Shown here: positions 33,232 to 41,301 of the stretch, one piece after another
Numbering within the stretch: the first letter of the stretch is position 1
Layout: every line of letters starts with the position of its first letter
Source: Mycolicibacterium senegalense
GTDB lineage: Bacteria > Actinomycetota > Actinomycetes > Mycobacteriales > Mycobacteriaceae
Direction of reading: 5' to 3'
Assembly (NCBI RefSeq): GCF_019645875.1
Contig: NZ_CP081000.1
Location: 4,834,417-4,898,416 of the forward strand
Length of the DNA stretch: 64,000 nucleotides
Program-made: the position numbers and the translations under genes
Notes under the pieces: generated by a model
Told to the model about the DNA's origin: nothing
The model's input: only the letters and a program-made list of their open reading frames with translations
Database searches by the model: none

Positions 33232-34395
33232 TTACTTATTCGCCAGCTCGGCGGCCTTGTCGGCACCGGCGTCCATCGTCTCGGCCTGGATCACCAGGGG
33301 GTGGTTGGCCTCGGCCAGGATGCGGCGGCCCTCTTCGACGTTGTTGCCGTCCAGGCGGACGACCAGCGGCTTGTTGGCCTCGTCGCCGAGGATCTGCAGC
33401 GCCTTGACGATGCCGTTGGCCACGGCGTCACACGCGGTGATGCCACCGAAGACGTTGACGAACACGCTCTTGACCTGGCTGTCGTTGAGGATGACGTCCA
33501 GACCGTTGGCCATCACCTCGGCCGAGGCGCCACCGCCGATGTCGAGGAAGTTGGCCGGCTTCACACCGCCGTGCTTCTCACCGGCGTAGGCCACCACGTC
33601 CAGCGTCGACATGACCAGACCGGCACCGTTACCGATGATGCCGACCGCGCCGTCGAGCTTGACGTAGTTGAGGTCGTTCTCCTTGGCCTTGAGCTCGAGG
33701 GGATCGGTCGCGTCCTTGTCCTCGAACTCGGCGTGGCCGGGCTGACGGAAGTCGGCGTTCGCGTCGAGGGTGACCTTGCCGTCCAGCGCCAAGATCTGAT
33801 CGTCGGGCGTGCGCACCAGCGGGTTGACCTCAACCAGGGTGGCGTCCTCCTTGACGAACACCTCCCACAGCTTCTGGATGGTCACGGCAGCGGCGTCGAG
33901 CACCTCGGCGGGCAGGTGGCCCTTCTCGGCGATCTCGCGCGCGAAGGCCAGGTCGACACCCTTGACGGCGTCGACGGGCACCTTGGCCAGCCGCTCGGGC
34001 TTGGTGGCGGCGACTTCCTCGATCTCCATGCCGCCCTCAACCGAGCACATGGCGAGGTAGGTGCGGTTGGCGCGATCGAGCAGGAAGGAGATGTAGTACT
34101 CCTCGGCGATGTCGCTCGCCTCGGCCACCAGCAACTTTTTGACGACGTGACCCTTGATGTCGAGACCGAGGATGTTCTGGGCGTGGGTCAGGGCGTCCTC
34201 AGGGGTGGCCGCGTACTTCACGCCGCCGGCCTTGCCGCGGCCGCCGACCTTCACCTGCGCCTTGATCATCACGGGCTTGCCGATTTCGGTGGCGATCGCC
34301 TTGGCGTCCTCAGCCGAGTCGGTCACCCGGCCCGGAGTCGTGGGGACGTTGTGCTTGGCGAACAGCTCTTTCGCCTGATATTCGAAGAGATCCAT
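33232..34395 (-). CDS. sucC: Succinate-CoA ligase (ADP-forming) beta subunit
   Basis: 387 residues. The N-terminal ATP-grasp domain starts MDLFEYQAKELFAKHNVPTTPG and contains KAQVKVGGRGKAGGVK. The C-terminal CoA-ligase part shows GAGLVMSTLDVVAYAGEKHGGVKPANFLDIGGGA and FVNVFGGITACD. It catalyses the nucleotide step of succinyl-CoA synthetase. It leads the sucCD operon, and its promoter lies in the 270-bp gap shared with the divergent M23 peptidase gene. Confidence 0.97.
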   Translation of the reverse strand: MDLFEYQAKELFAKHNVPTTPGRVTDSAEDAKAIATEIGKPVMIKAQVKVGGRGKAGGVKYAATPEDALTHAQNILGLDIKGHVVKKLLVAEASDIAEEYYISFLLDRANRTYLAMCSVEGGMEIEEVAATKPERLAKVPVDAVKGVDLAFAREIAEKGHLPAEVLDAAAVTIQKLWEVFVKEDATLVEVNPLVRTPDDQILALDGKVTLDANADFRQPGHAEFEDKDATDPLELKAKENDLNYVKLDGAVGIIGNGAGLVMSTLDVVAYAGEKHGGVKPANFLDIGGGASAEVMANGLDVILNDSQVKSVFVNVFGGITACDAVANGIVKALQILGDEANKPLVVRLDGNNVEEGRRILAEANHPLVIQAETMDAGADKAAELANK

Positions 34396-34667
34396 GTGCT
34401 TCCTAGATAGGCGTTGTCTGTCTGCGTTGACTTAAAACTGCCCGGTCCATACCTCGTGTGACGGGCCCGCTGGCACTTTATCCACCGCCGAGTGATGGCT
34501 TAGCATCACCTCCGGCTCATGTGGTAGATCTCACCGCCGAGCAGAGGTGATACGGATCACATTCCTACCCGGAATAGACCCATAAGTTGCCACCATCATT
34601 GGGATTTGGTTAACGTGCCTCTGGTCCAGATAACGTTCAGGTCACGACGAAGAAGGATTCTCGAGTC

Positions 34668-35735
34668 TTGCCGCAGCATCGTTCGTCCGCAGCTCCGCGA
34701 GGGGTGCCGACGGACGCGCGCCGCCGCCGACACCGCGTTTCCCCTGATGAGGTGAACGCTGCCGAGGTCACAGACGTCATCCCGTTCAGCGCCTTCGAAG
34801 AGTTCGACGAGCACTCCGAGGATCACGACTCCGGCGTTATCTATGCCCCCGAACTCGACGATCTAAACGACACCGACGACTTGGTGCCCGTCCGCCTTGC
34901 CGTGCCGTCCCGTTTCCGCCCGGAGGCCGGCAGCGAGCGCAGCTCCCGTTACGCATACCGCGACAGCCACACCGACGTGAGCGACGGCGTCGCCGCCACG
35001 GACGTGATCAACATGTCCGGTCGCCGTGGGGCCCACCGCAAGGAGCACGCCGGCGCCGTCAAGAGCCGCCTCATGATTGCGGCGATGGCCGCGGGCGCGA
35101 CCGCCGCCGGCGCCTACTCGTTGGGCAACCCCACCGAGACCCAGGCCGACGACACGATCTTGGCCTCCGAGGGCACCCGCGTCGAAGGTGCGTCCGTCAC
35201 CGGCTCGGTGGACGGCATGCAGATCGTCTCGGTGTCCTCGACCGCCGACACCTCCGTGCATGCCGAGGAGATCACCAAGGCCGCGGCCTTCGCCCAGGAA
35301 CGTGCCGAGCGCGAGGCCCGGCTGTCGCGCCCGCTGTTCGTGATGCCCACCAAGGGCTACGTCTGGACTTCGAACTTCGGCTACCGCTGGGGTGTTCTGC
35401 ATGCCGGTATCGACCTGGCGAGCCCGATCGGTACCCCGATCGTGGCGGTCTCCGACGGCGTCGTGATCGCCGCAGGCCCGACCGCCGGCTACGGTGCCTG
35501 GGTCAAGCTGCGCCACGCCGACGGCACCGTCACGCTCTACGGCCACATCAACACCTGGCTCGTCAGCGAGGGCGACCGGGTGATGGCCGGTGATCAGATC
35601 GCCACCGTCGGCAACCGGGGTTACTCCACCGGCCCTCACCTGCATTTCGAGGTTCTGCAGAACGGCACCAGCCGCATCGATCCGGTGCCGTGGCTGAACA
35701 AGAGAGGGCTCAGCGTCGGCAGCTATGTTGGCTGA
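34668..35735 (+). CDS. M23-family (LytM) peptidase-like membrane-anchored protein (Rv0950c-like)
   Basis: 355 residues. An acidic cytoplasmic N-terminal region (to ~125) is followed by a membrane anchor (SRLMIAAMAAGATAAGAYSLG), a helical linker (ITKAAAFAQERAEREARL) and a C-terminal M23 domain. The zinc ligands are present: HAGIDLASP (H and D) and PHLHFEV (HxH), plus VKLRHADGTVTLYGH. It probably cuts peptidoglycan cross-links during growth. The start is TTG 34668 with AAGGA upstream. The next gene's GTG directly follows this stop, so they form an operon. It corresponds from memory to Rv0950c. Confidence 0.85.
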   Translation: MPQHRSSAAPRGVPTDARRRRHRVSPDEVNAAEVTDVIPFSAFEEFDEHSEDHDSGVIYAPELDDLNDTDDLVPVRLAVPSRFRPEAGSERSSRYAYRDSHTDVSDGVAATDVINMSGRRGAHRKEHAGAVKSRLMIAAMAAGATAAGAYSLGNPTETQADDTILASEGTRVEGASVTGSVDGMQIVSVSSTADTSVHAEEITKAAAFAQERAEREARLSRPLFVMPTKGYVWTSNFGYRWGVLHAGIDLASPIGTPIVAVSDGVVIAAGPTAGYGAWVKLRHADGTVTLYGHINTWLVSEGDRVMAGDQIATVGNRGYSTGPHLHFEVLQNGTSRIDPVPWLNKRGLSVGSYVG

Positions 35736-36419
35736 GTGAGCGACGACCGTCAGTCAGCAGCCGATCACCCCGACGAAGACGACGACCGCACCCGCATCAT
35801 CCGGCGCCAGCCACAGGACCCGGTTTCCAAACCTGTGCCGATCGCCGACGAGTCACACACCAGCATCATCCGGCGTCATCCCACGGGCGCCATTCCCACC
35901 GCAGCCGCCGCGGAACCCCAGACCGGGCTGATCGCCGGCACCATGGGCAGTGACGCCCAGACGGGCCTTGTCGGCACCACGGACGACGACGCCAGGACGA
36001 GCTACGTGCCACGTGCCCGCCCGGTGGCCATCCCCCGGACGTCGGTGAGCATCAACCCGCGTACGGCGATCGTGGCGGCCACTTTCGCGATCCTCAGCGG
36101 CTGGGCCACAGGCGTCATCGCCACCGACCTGATCGCGGGCTGGTGGCGGACCGACCGATTGTTCTGCGTGGCCGTCGGTTTCCTGGCCGCGATCTCGGCT
36201 GCAGCAACCATCGGAGGGCTCATCGCATTGTTGCTGCGGCGACGGATGGGCCGGCTGCTGGTGGTCGTCGGCGCGGTGATCGGCCTGTTGATCTTCGCCA
36301 GTTTGTTCATCGCCGGGGCAAGACTGCACCCCATCGTCTACGCCATGCCGGCCCTTCCGGTAGCCGCCATCCTGTTCACGGTGTTGCCCTCGACCGGCCG
36401 CTGGAGCGCGCGACGATAG
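35736..36419 (+). CDS. Membrane protein with repeated Thr-hydrophobic motifs
   Basis: 227 residues. The N-terminal ~115 residues are disordered and contain five similar motifs: RTRIIRR, HTSIIRR, QTGLIAG, QTGLVGT and RTSYVPR. Threonine followed by hydrophobic residues at +2 to +4 resembles sites used by mycobacterial Ser/Thr kinases and read by FHA domains. Four membrane segments follow (TAIVAATFAILSGWATGVIA, FCVAVGFLAAISAAATIGGLIALLL, LLVVVGAVIGLLIFASLFIAG, IVYAMPALPVAAILFTVL). It starts at GTG immediately after the M23 gene stop. Function unknown; kinase regulation is an inference. Confidence 0.65.
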   Translation: MSDDRQSAADHPDEDDDRTRIIRRQPQDPVSKPVPIADESHTSIIRRHPTGAIPTAAAAEPQTGLIAGTMGSDAQTGLVGTTDDDARTSYVPRARPVAIPRTSVSINPRTAIVAATFAILSGWATGVIATDLIAGWWRTDRLFCVAVGFLAAISAAATIGGLIALLLRRRMGRLLVVVGAVIGLLIFASLFIAGARLHPIVYAMPALPVAAILFTVLPSTGRWSARR

Positions 36420-36447
36420 GCATCCGGCAGGGCCGATGATCCGCTGT

Positions 36448-36453
36448 TAGGTT
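36448..36453 (+). promoter_or_regulatory. Possible -10 element (TAGGTT)
   Basis: TAGGTT lies 3 nt before GTG 36457 and 6 nt before a second in-frame GTG at 36460. No ribosome site follows; the second GTG fits a leaderless start. Confidence 0.35.
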
Positions 36454-36456
36454 TGC

Positions 36457-37368
36457 GTGGTGCGTCCAATTGCGCTGACCACGATCACCCTCACCCATAT
36501 ATGTGGCCTTCTCGGGATCGTCGCGACGCTGCGGGCGCTCCTGGTGACCTGGTACACCATCGGCTACGGCTTCGGTACCGCTCCCCTGCGGTTCTGCCAT
36601 TCGATCCTGAACCTTCTGGTGTTGACGGCCGTGACCGTTGCCCTGTTCGGCGGCGCCGTTCTGCTGAGCCGCGGTGACCGTCGCGGCCGCACGCTGGTGG
36701 TCGCGGCCACCTCGGTCGTGATCGTGCTGTCGCTCCTCGAGTTCGTGGTGTGGTTGGGCTCAGGCTTCGCGGCGTGGACGGATCAGGGTGTGCTCGGTGT
36801 GACGCGATGGGTCTGGTTCGCGCTGTCGATCATCACACTCGTTGTCGCGCTGCTCGCCGGAAGCGAAGCACCGAGTAGCGCAAACAATCCCGAGAGCGAC
36901 GAGTACAGCGGCTCCCGAGCCGCCAACCTGCTCGTCGCGGCCCTGTCGGTGGCGATGGCCGCCGGCCAACTGTGGCTGGCCAAGAAGCAGTTCGACAACA
37001 GCTTGCTCTACGTCAGCGATTTGACCGACCTGCTGCCGACGACACCGAAGGCCACATGGACACTGGCGATGTTCGAACCCATGGCAGCCTCGATCGTCGC
37101 GGCGACAGTGCTCTTCATCGGCGCGGCACTGATGGCCGTCGGAGCCGCGGCCGGGCGGTACAGCGTCATCGCCGGTTGCACAATCATGTTGGCGCAGGGG
37201 ATCTTTGGCTGGACCGATCTGGATCGGCTGTTCTACGAGATCGGGGCAAGTGACCTCACCGCGATCTTCGCACCTCGGTCCGCATCGGTGGTGGTGCTCA
37301 CGCTCACGGTGCCCGTGGTCACCGCGGTGCTGGCGGCGACCGCACCAGCACGGACGGCTAGAACTTGA
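36457..37368 (+). CDS. Polytopic membrane protein of unknown function
   Basis: 303 residues with about seven to eight membrane segments (for example ITLTHICGLLGIVATLRALL, ILNLLVLTAVTVALFGGAVLL, TLVVAATSVVIVLSLLEFVVWL, IIAGCTIMLAQGIFG, VVVLTLTVPVVTAVLAATA). A soluble loop near 150-165 (EAPSSANNPESDEYSGS) and a KKQFDNSLLYVSDLTDLLP loop stand out. I recognise no family. The stop overlaps the convergent P450 gene by 11 bp. GTG 36460 is an alternative start. Confidence 0.6.
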   Translation: MVRPIALTTITLTHICGLLGIVATLRALLVTWYTIGYGFGTAPLRFCHSILNLLVLTAVTVALFGGAVLLSRGDRRGRTLVVAATSVVIVLSLLEFVVWLGSGFAAWTDQGVLGVTRWVWFALSIITLVVALLAGSEAPSSANNPESDEYSGSRAANLLVAALSVAMAAGQLWLAKKQFDNSLLYVSDLTDLLPTTPKATWTLAMFEPMAASIVAATVLFIGAALMAVGAAAGRYSVIAGCTIMLAQGIFGWTDLDRLFYEIGASDLTAIFAPRSASVVVLTLTVPVVTAVLAATAPARTART

Positions 37369-38560
37369 CAGGCAACCTGGCCCAGCCGCGGACACTCGAG
37401 GTATGCGCGCGGAAAGCGTTGTCGTAGTCGACATCCCAGTCTGTCCACCGCTTGAGCACCTCCTCGAACGCCACCCGGGCCTCCAGCCGGGCCAGCGCCG
37501 AACCCAGACAGAAATGCAGGCCCTGGCCGAAGCTCAGGTGGCCGCCCGCGCGGTGGATGTCGAAGCGGTCGGGATCGGTGAACTTCGACTCGTCCCGATT
37601 GGCTGATCCGTTGAGCAGCAGCATGTATGAGCCTTCGGGGATAGCTTGCCCGTAGTGCTCCACGTTCTGGGCCACATATCGGGCCTGCACCGGCGACGGC
37701 GGTTCGAACCGCAATGTCTCCTCCACAGCACCCGGGATCAGGCTCGGATCAGCCGCCAGCTCGCGCCGCTGGTCAGGATGCTCGGCCAGGAGTTGCCCCA
37801 TGAAACCGATGAGGCGAGCAGTGGTCTCATTGCCCGCGCCGGCAATCATCGCCGTGTAAGCGAGTACCTCGGTGCGGGTCAGCGGCCGCGATGTTCCGTC
37901 AGCTTCCTCGATGTGCGCGGTGAGCAGATCGGTCATCAGGTCATCAGAAGGATGCGAAGCTCGCCATTCGATGTATTCGGCGAACATCGTGATGGCGTCG
38001 GCGAAGATCGTCGGGCTCACCCCGTCGGCACTGGCATCGACCGAGGCGGCCGTGATGGTCTTGTCATTGCGGTCCCGGATGCTCTGCTGCTCTTCTTCGG
38101 GAATGCCCAACAGGTATCCGATGGTGCGCATGGGCATGAAAGCTCCGAGGTCGGCGACGAAATCCAGACCGTCCCGCTCGCGCAGGGGATCCAGTGCCTT
38201 CACACAGAAGTCACGTACCAGGTCCTCGACCGCCAGCATGCGCCGCGGCGTGAAGACTTTCGACAGCAGCCGGCGGTGCAGATCATGCAGCGGCGGATCC
38301 TCGAACAGCAGAATGCCCGGTGGTACCTCGATGCCGCTGAACAGGATGTCGGCTGTGGTGCCGCGCCCCGATCGGTAGGCCTGCCAGTTGGGCAGTTCCC
38401 GGGCCACATCGTCCCAACGGCTCAGCGCATAGAAGTTGTACTTCTCGTTGTAGTACAGCGGTGCCTCGCTGCGCATCCGCTTCCAAACCGGGTACGGGTT
38501 GTCATCGATGTCGTGGTCGAACGGGTCGTAGTAGAGCTCCACCGCCTGCTGCGTCGTCAC
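37358..38560 (-). CDS. Cytochrome P450
   Basis: 400 residues. The heme-binding loop is FGQGLHFCLGSALARLE with the thiolate cysteine. The I-helix oxygen-activation motif is AGAGNETT, the ExxR of helix K is EETLR, and the PERF-like region is DPDRFDIHR. It is a soluble class I bacterial P450 and needs a ferredoxin and reductase. The nearest ferredoxin gene (42868) is a two-cluster type in a different operon, so pairing is not implied. GTG 38560 with GGGGAAG upstream is preferred over the longer frame to 38629. The substrate is unknown. Confidence 0.9.
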   Translation of the reverse strand: MTTQQAVELYYDPFDHDIDDNPYPVWKRMRSEAPLYYNEKYNFYALSRWDDVARELPNWQAYRSGRGTTADILFSGIEVPPGILLFEDPPLHDLHRRLLSKVFTPRRMLAVEDLVRDFCVKALDPLRERDGLDFVADLGAFMPMRTIGYLLGIPEEEQQSIRDRNDKTITAASVDASADGVSPTIFADAITMFAEYIEWRASHPSDDLMTDLLTAHIEEADGTSRPLTRTEVLAYTAMIAGAGNETTARLIGFMGQLLAEHPDQRRELAADPSLIPGAVEETLRFEPPSPVQARYVAQNVEHYGQAIPEGSYMLLLNGSANRDESKFTDPDRFDIHRAGGHLSFGQGLHFCLGSALARLEARVAFEEVLKRWTDWDVDYDNAFRAHTSSVRGWARLPVKF

Positions 38561-38751
38561 CGATCCGCTTCCCCATCCGTGATACCAAATAGTTGTTCCA
38601 CCGTACTGTGCGGCTCGCCGACCGGTCAATCACCCGTTCACAGCCACCTTCCAGTCAAGCTGAGCCAAACCGTCGACCCGAAATCGGACCCGGGCGTCTA
38701 CTAGGGCGATTCGCGTGTGCTCACGCATGAGACCTTCGGAGGCCCGCTCCC

Positions 38752-39708
38752 ATGCTCAACCGCCTGTTGCGCAACGCCTTTGCGCTTACCCTCATCGCCG
38801 CCGCCGTGTCCTGCAGCAGCAATGACGACGCCGATGGCTACACCCTTCGCGTGGGGGCCACCTCGGTGACGGGAACGCCCGCAGGCTCCCTGGGGTGGGG
38901 TGACAAGCAGGGCATCCTCACCGAACAGCTGAAGTCCGCAGGCGTCGGCAAGATCGAGTACTCGTTCTTCCAGTCCGGAAGCGACGTCGCCTCAGCCCTG
39001 TTCGCAGGTGCCATCGACGTCGCCGCCATCGGCGACAACCCCGGATTGCGGGCGCGCAGTCGAGACCCGAAAGTGGTTCTGCTGTCCCTTGATTCGATCA
39101 ACGGTGACGCCTGGTTGGTGGGCGCCAAGGGCGGCCCCACCGAGATCAAGGGCCTGATCGGCAAGGACATCACCGCGCCGCAAGGCACCATCCGCGACCG
39201 CGCCGCCAGACAGCTCATCGACGCCGCAGGATTGAACGGACAGATCCACGTGCGCGACGTTCCCACGCCCGAGTCGATCGCCGGGCTGAGTTCCGGGAAG
39301 ATCGACGCCGCCATCGTGACCGGTGCCAGCGCCGCCGAGCTGGAATCCAAAGGCTTCCCGATCATCGACAGCCTGTCCCGGCACGGCTTCGGCAGCACCG
39401 GCACCAACATCGCCCTTCGCTCGTTCACCGATGCCCACCCCGAGTTCGTCAGCGCCTGGCAGCAGGCGGTCACCACGGTCAACCGCGACATCACCGAGAA
39501 CTTCGACGACTACCTGTCCTGGGTCGCACAGACCGACGACACCGAGCTGGAGTTCGTCAAACGGTCGACTCATGCCGATGAGTTCAACACCGAACCGTTC
39601 CCGCAGGTCGGCATCGACCAACTCGAGGCCGCCTACAAGTTCCTCAACGCCGACGGATCGTTCGACCACGAATACTCGGTCCGCGAATGGGCCGGAGCCA
39701 AGTCGTGA
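38752..39708 (+). CDS. ABC transporter substrate-binding lipoprotein (sulfonate/nitrate/taurine type)
   Basis: 318 residues. The signal peptide ends in a lipobox-like AAVSC, and the mature part is an SsuA/TauA-like periplasmic-binding fold: LRVGATSVTGTPAGSL, VEYSFFQSG-type SGSDVASALFAGAIDVAAIGDNPGL, KDITAPQGTIRDRAARQLIDAAGL and SGKIDAAIVTGASAAELE. The ligand is probably a small organosulfur or oxyanion compound. GGAGG precedes ATG 38752. It is the first of six tightly packed genes (to 43756) that couple import to a predicted redox module. Confidence 0.82.
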   Translation: MLNRLLRNAFALTLIAAAVSCSSNDDADGYTLRVGATSVTGTPAGSLGWGDKQGILTEQLKSAGVGKIEYSFFQSGSDVASALFAGAIDVAAIGDNPGLRARSRDPKVVLLSLDSINGDAWLVGAKGGPTEIKGLIGKDITAPQGTIRDRAARQLIDAAGLNGQIHVRDVPTPESIAGLSSGKIDAAIVTGASAAELESKGFPIIDSLSRHGFGSTGTNIALRSFTDAHPEFVSAWQQAVTTVNRDITENFDDYLSWVAQTDDTELEFVKRSTHADEFNTEPFPQVGIDQLEAAYKFLNADGSFDHEYSVREWAGAKS

Positions 39709-40567
39709 CCACCGCCGCCATACGGCCGGCAGCCACCCGCCCGGAACTCATCGACGTCGTCGGTGGCCGCAATCGACGAAAAGGCCTGTGGGAACGCCTC
39801 CCCCGGCCGGTACGTCGTCTGATGGGCCCCGCGTCGATCCTCGCGATCTGGACCGTCGGCTCGGCCACCGCGATTCTCAACGCAGATCTGTTCCCACCGC
39901 CGACCCAGGTGGCCGCCACCGCATGGCGCCTGCTCGGCGACGGCCAACTCGCCACCCACGTCGGCGCATCGGCGGTCCGCGTGCTGACCGGCACGCTGCT
40001 CGGCATCCTCGTCGGCGTCGTGCTGGCGGTCCTGGCCGGGCTCACCCGCACCGGCGAGGACCTGCTCGACTGGACCATGCAAATCCTCAAGGCGGTACCG
40101 AATTTCGCCTTGACCCCGCTGCTGATCATCTGGATGGGCATCGGCGAAGGCCCCAAGATCGTGCTGATCACCACCGGCGTGGCGATCGCGATCTACATAA
40201 CACCTACTCCGGAATCCGCGGTGTGGACCGGCAACTCGTCGAGATGGCACAAACGGTGGAAGCACCACGCCACACCTTGATCACCCAGGTGATCCTGCCG
40301 GGCGCCATGCCGAACTTCCTGGTCGGCCTGCGTCTGGGACTCTCCAGCGCGTGGCTGAGCCTGATCTTCGCCGAGATGATCAACACCACCCAGGGCATCG
40401 GATACCTGATGTCGCGCGCCCAGACCAACTTGCAGTTCGATGTCTCGCTGCTGGTGATCGTCATCTATGCCGTGGCGGGTCTGCTGTCCTACACGTTGGT
40501 GCGGGTGTTGGAGCGGCTACTGCTGTCCTGGCGCAACGGATTCGAGGGTCTCGGGGTACCGGCATGA
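39705..40567 (+). pseudogene. ABC transporter permease, frameshifted
   Basis: Starts at GTG 39705, overlapping the binding-protein stop. The frame runs through several membrane segments to KIVLITTGVAIAIYI and then breaks into TPTPESAVW and a stop at 40280. The +2 frame continues exactly where expected: NTYSGIRGVDRQLVEMAQT, the EAA-loop region EAPRHTLITQVILPGAMP, and final membrane segments to a stop at 40567. The sequence reads TACATAACACC where TACATCAACACC is expected, so one C is missing at 40198/40199. Without correction the 191-residue product lacks the ATPase-contact loop. It could be a sequencing error or a true recent mutation. Confidence 0.85.
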
Positions 40568-41301
40568 GTTCTTCGGTCGTCGACGTCAGCGGCCTCAGCC
40601 GCGCATTCGGTGATCAACAAGTGCTCGACGAATTCGAATTGCAGATCGACGACGGCGAATTCGTCGCGATGCTCGGCCGGTCCGGATCCGGCAAGAGCAC
40701 GCTGCTACGCGTGCTGGCCGGTCTCGACGATCAGGTCGCCGGCTCGGTGAAGGTGCCCCGCTCCCGGGCGGTGGTGTTCCAGAACCCGCGTCTGCTGCCG
40801 TGGCGGCGGGCTCTGGCCAACGTCACCTTCGCACTGCCCGACGCCGGACCCGACGCGCCCAGCCGCACCGCACGCGGGCAGGCCGCACTTGAGGAAGTCG
40901 GCTTGGCGGACAAGACGCGAGCCTGGCCGTTGTCGCTGTCCGGAGGTGAGGCACAGCGGATATCGCTGGCCCGCGCACTGGTTCGTGAGCCCGACCTGTT
41001 GCTGCTCGACGAGCCGTTCGGCGCGCTCGACGCGCTGACCCGGCTCAAGATGTATGGGCTGCTGCACGATTTGTGGTCCCGCAGACACATGGCAGTTCTG
41101 CACGTCACCCACGATGTCGACGAGGCGATCCTGCTCGCCGACCGGGTCGTGGTGCTCTCCGGCGGACGCGTGTCTCTGGACCGTCGCGTCGAGCTGCCGT
41201 TCCCCCGCACCCGCAGCGACGACGGCTTCGACGATCTGCGCCGCGCACTGCTCGCCGAACTCGGCGTCAGAGAGGAGGTGGGCCATGACCGTTCACGCTG
41301 A
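40564..41301 (+). CDS. ABC transporter ATP-binding protein (SsuB/TauB type)
   Basis: 245 residues. Walker A is GRSGSGKST, the Q-loop FQNPRLLPWRR, the signature LSGGEAQR, Walker B LLLLDEPFGALDA and the H-loop VTHDVDEA. It energises uptake with the upstream permease and binding lipoprotein. Its ATG overlaps the permease stop (ATGA), and it overlaps the downstream flavoprotein gene by 17 bp. The gene itself is intact, which argues that the permease frameshift is recent or an artefact. Confidence 0.92.
   Translation: MSSSVVDVSGLSRAFGDQQVLDEFELQIDDGEFVAMLGRSGSGKSTLLRVLAGLDDQVAGSVKVPRSRAVVFQNPRLLPWRRALANVTFALPDAGPDAPSRTARGQAALEEVGLADKTRAWPLSLSGGEAQRISLARALVREPDLLLLDEPFGALDALTRLKMYGLLHDLWSRRHMAVLHVTHDVDEAILLADRVVVLSGGRVSLDRRVELPFPRTRSDDGFDDLRRALLAELGVREEVGHDRSR

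Noticed and set aside
32263..34410. 715-codon open frame on the plus strand opposite sucD and sucC
   Set aside because: SucC and SucD are unmistakable on the minus strand; the plus frame has repetitive Val/Leu/Gly/His composition typical of antisense frames.
34396..34667. Possible ydaO-type riboswitch or MtrA sites upstream of the M23 peptidase
   Set aside because: Two TAACGT words (near 34612 and 34630) and several short stems are present, but I could not match the riboswitch consensus or the spacing of known MtrA boxes.
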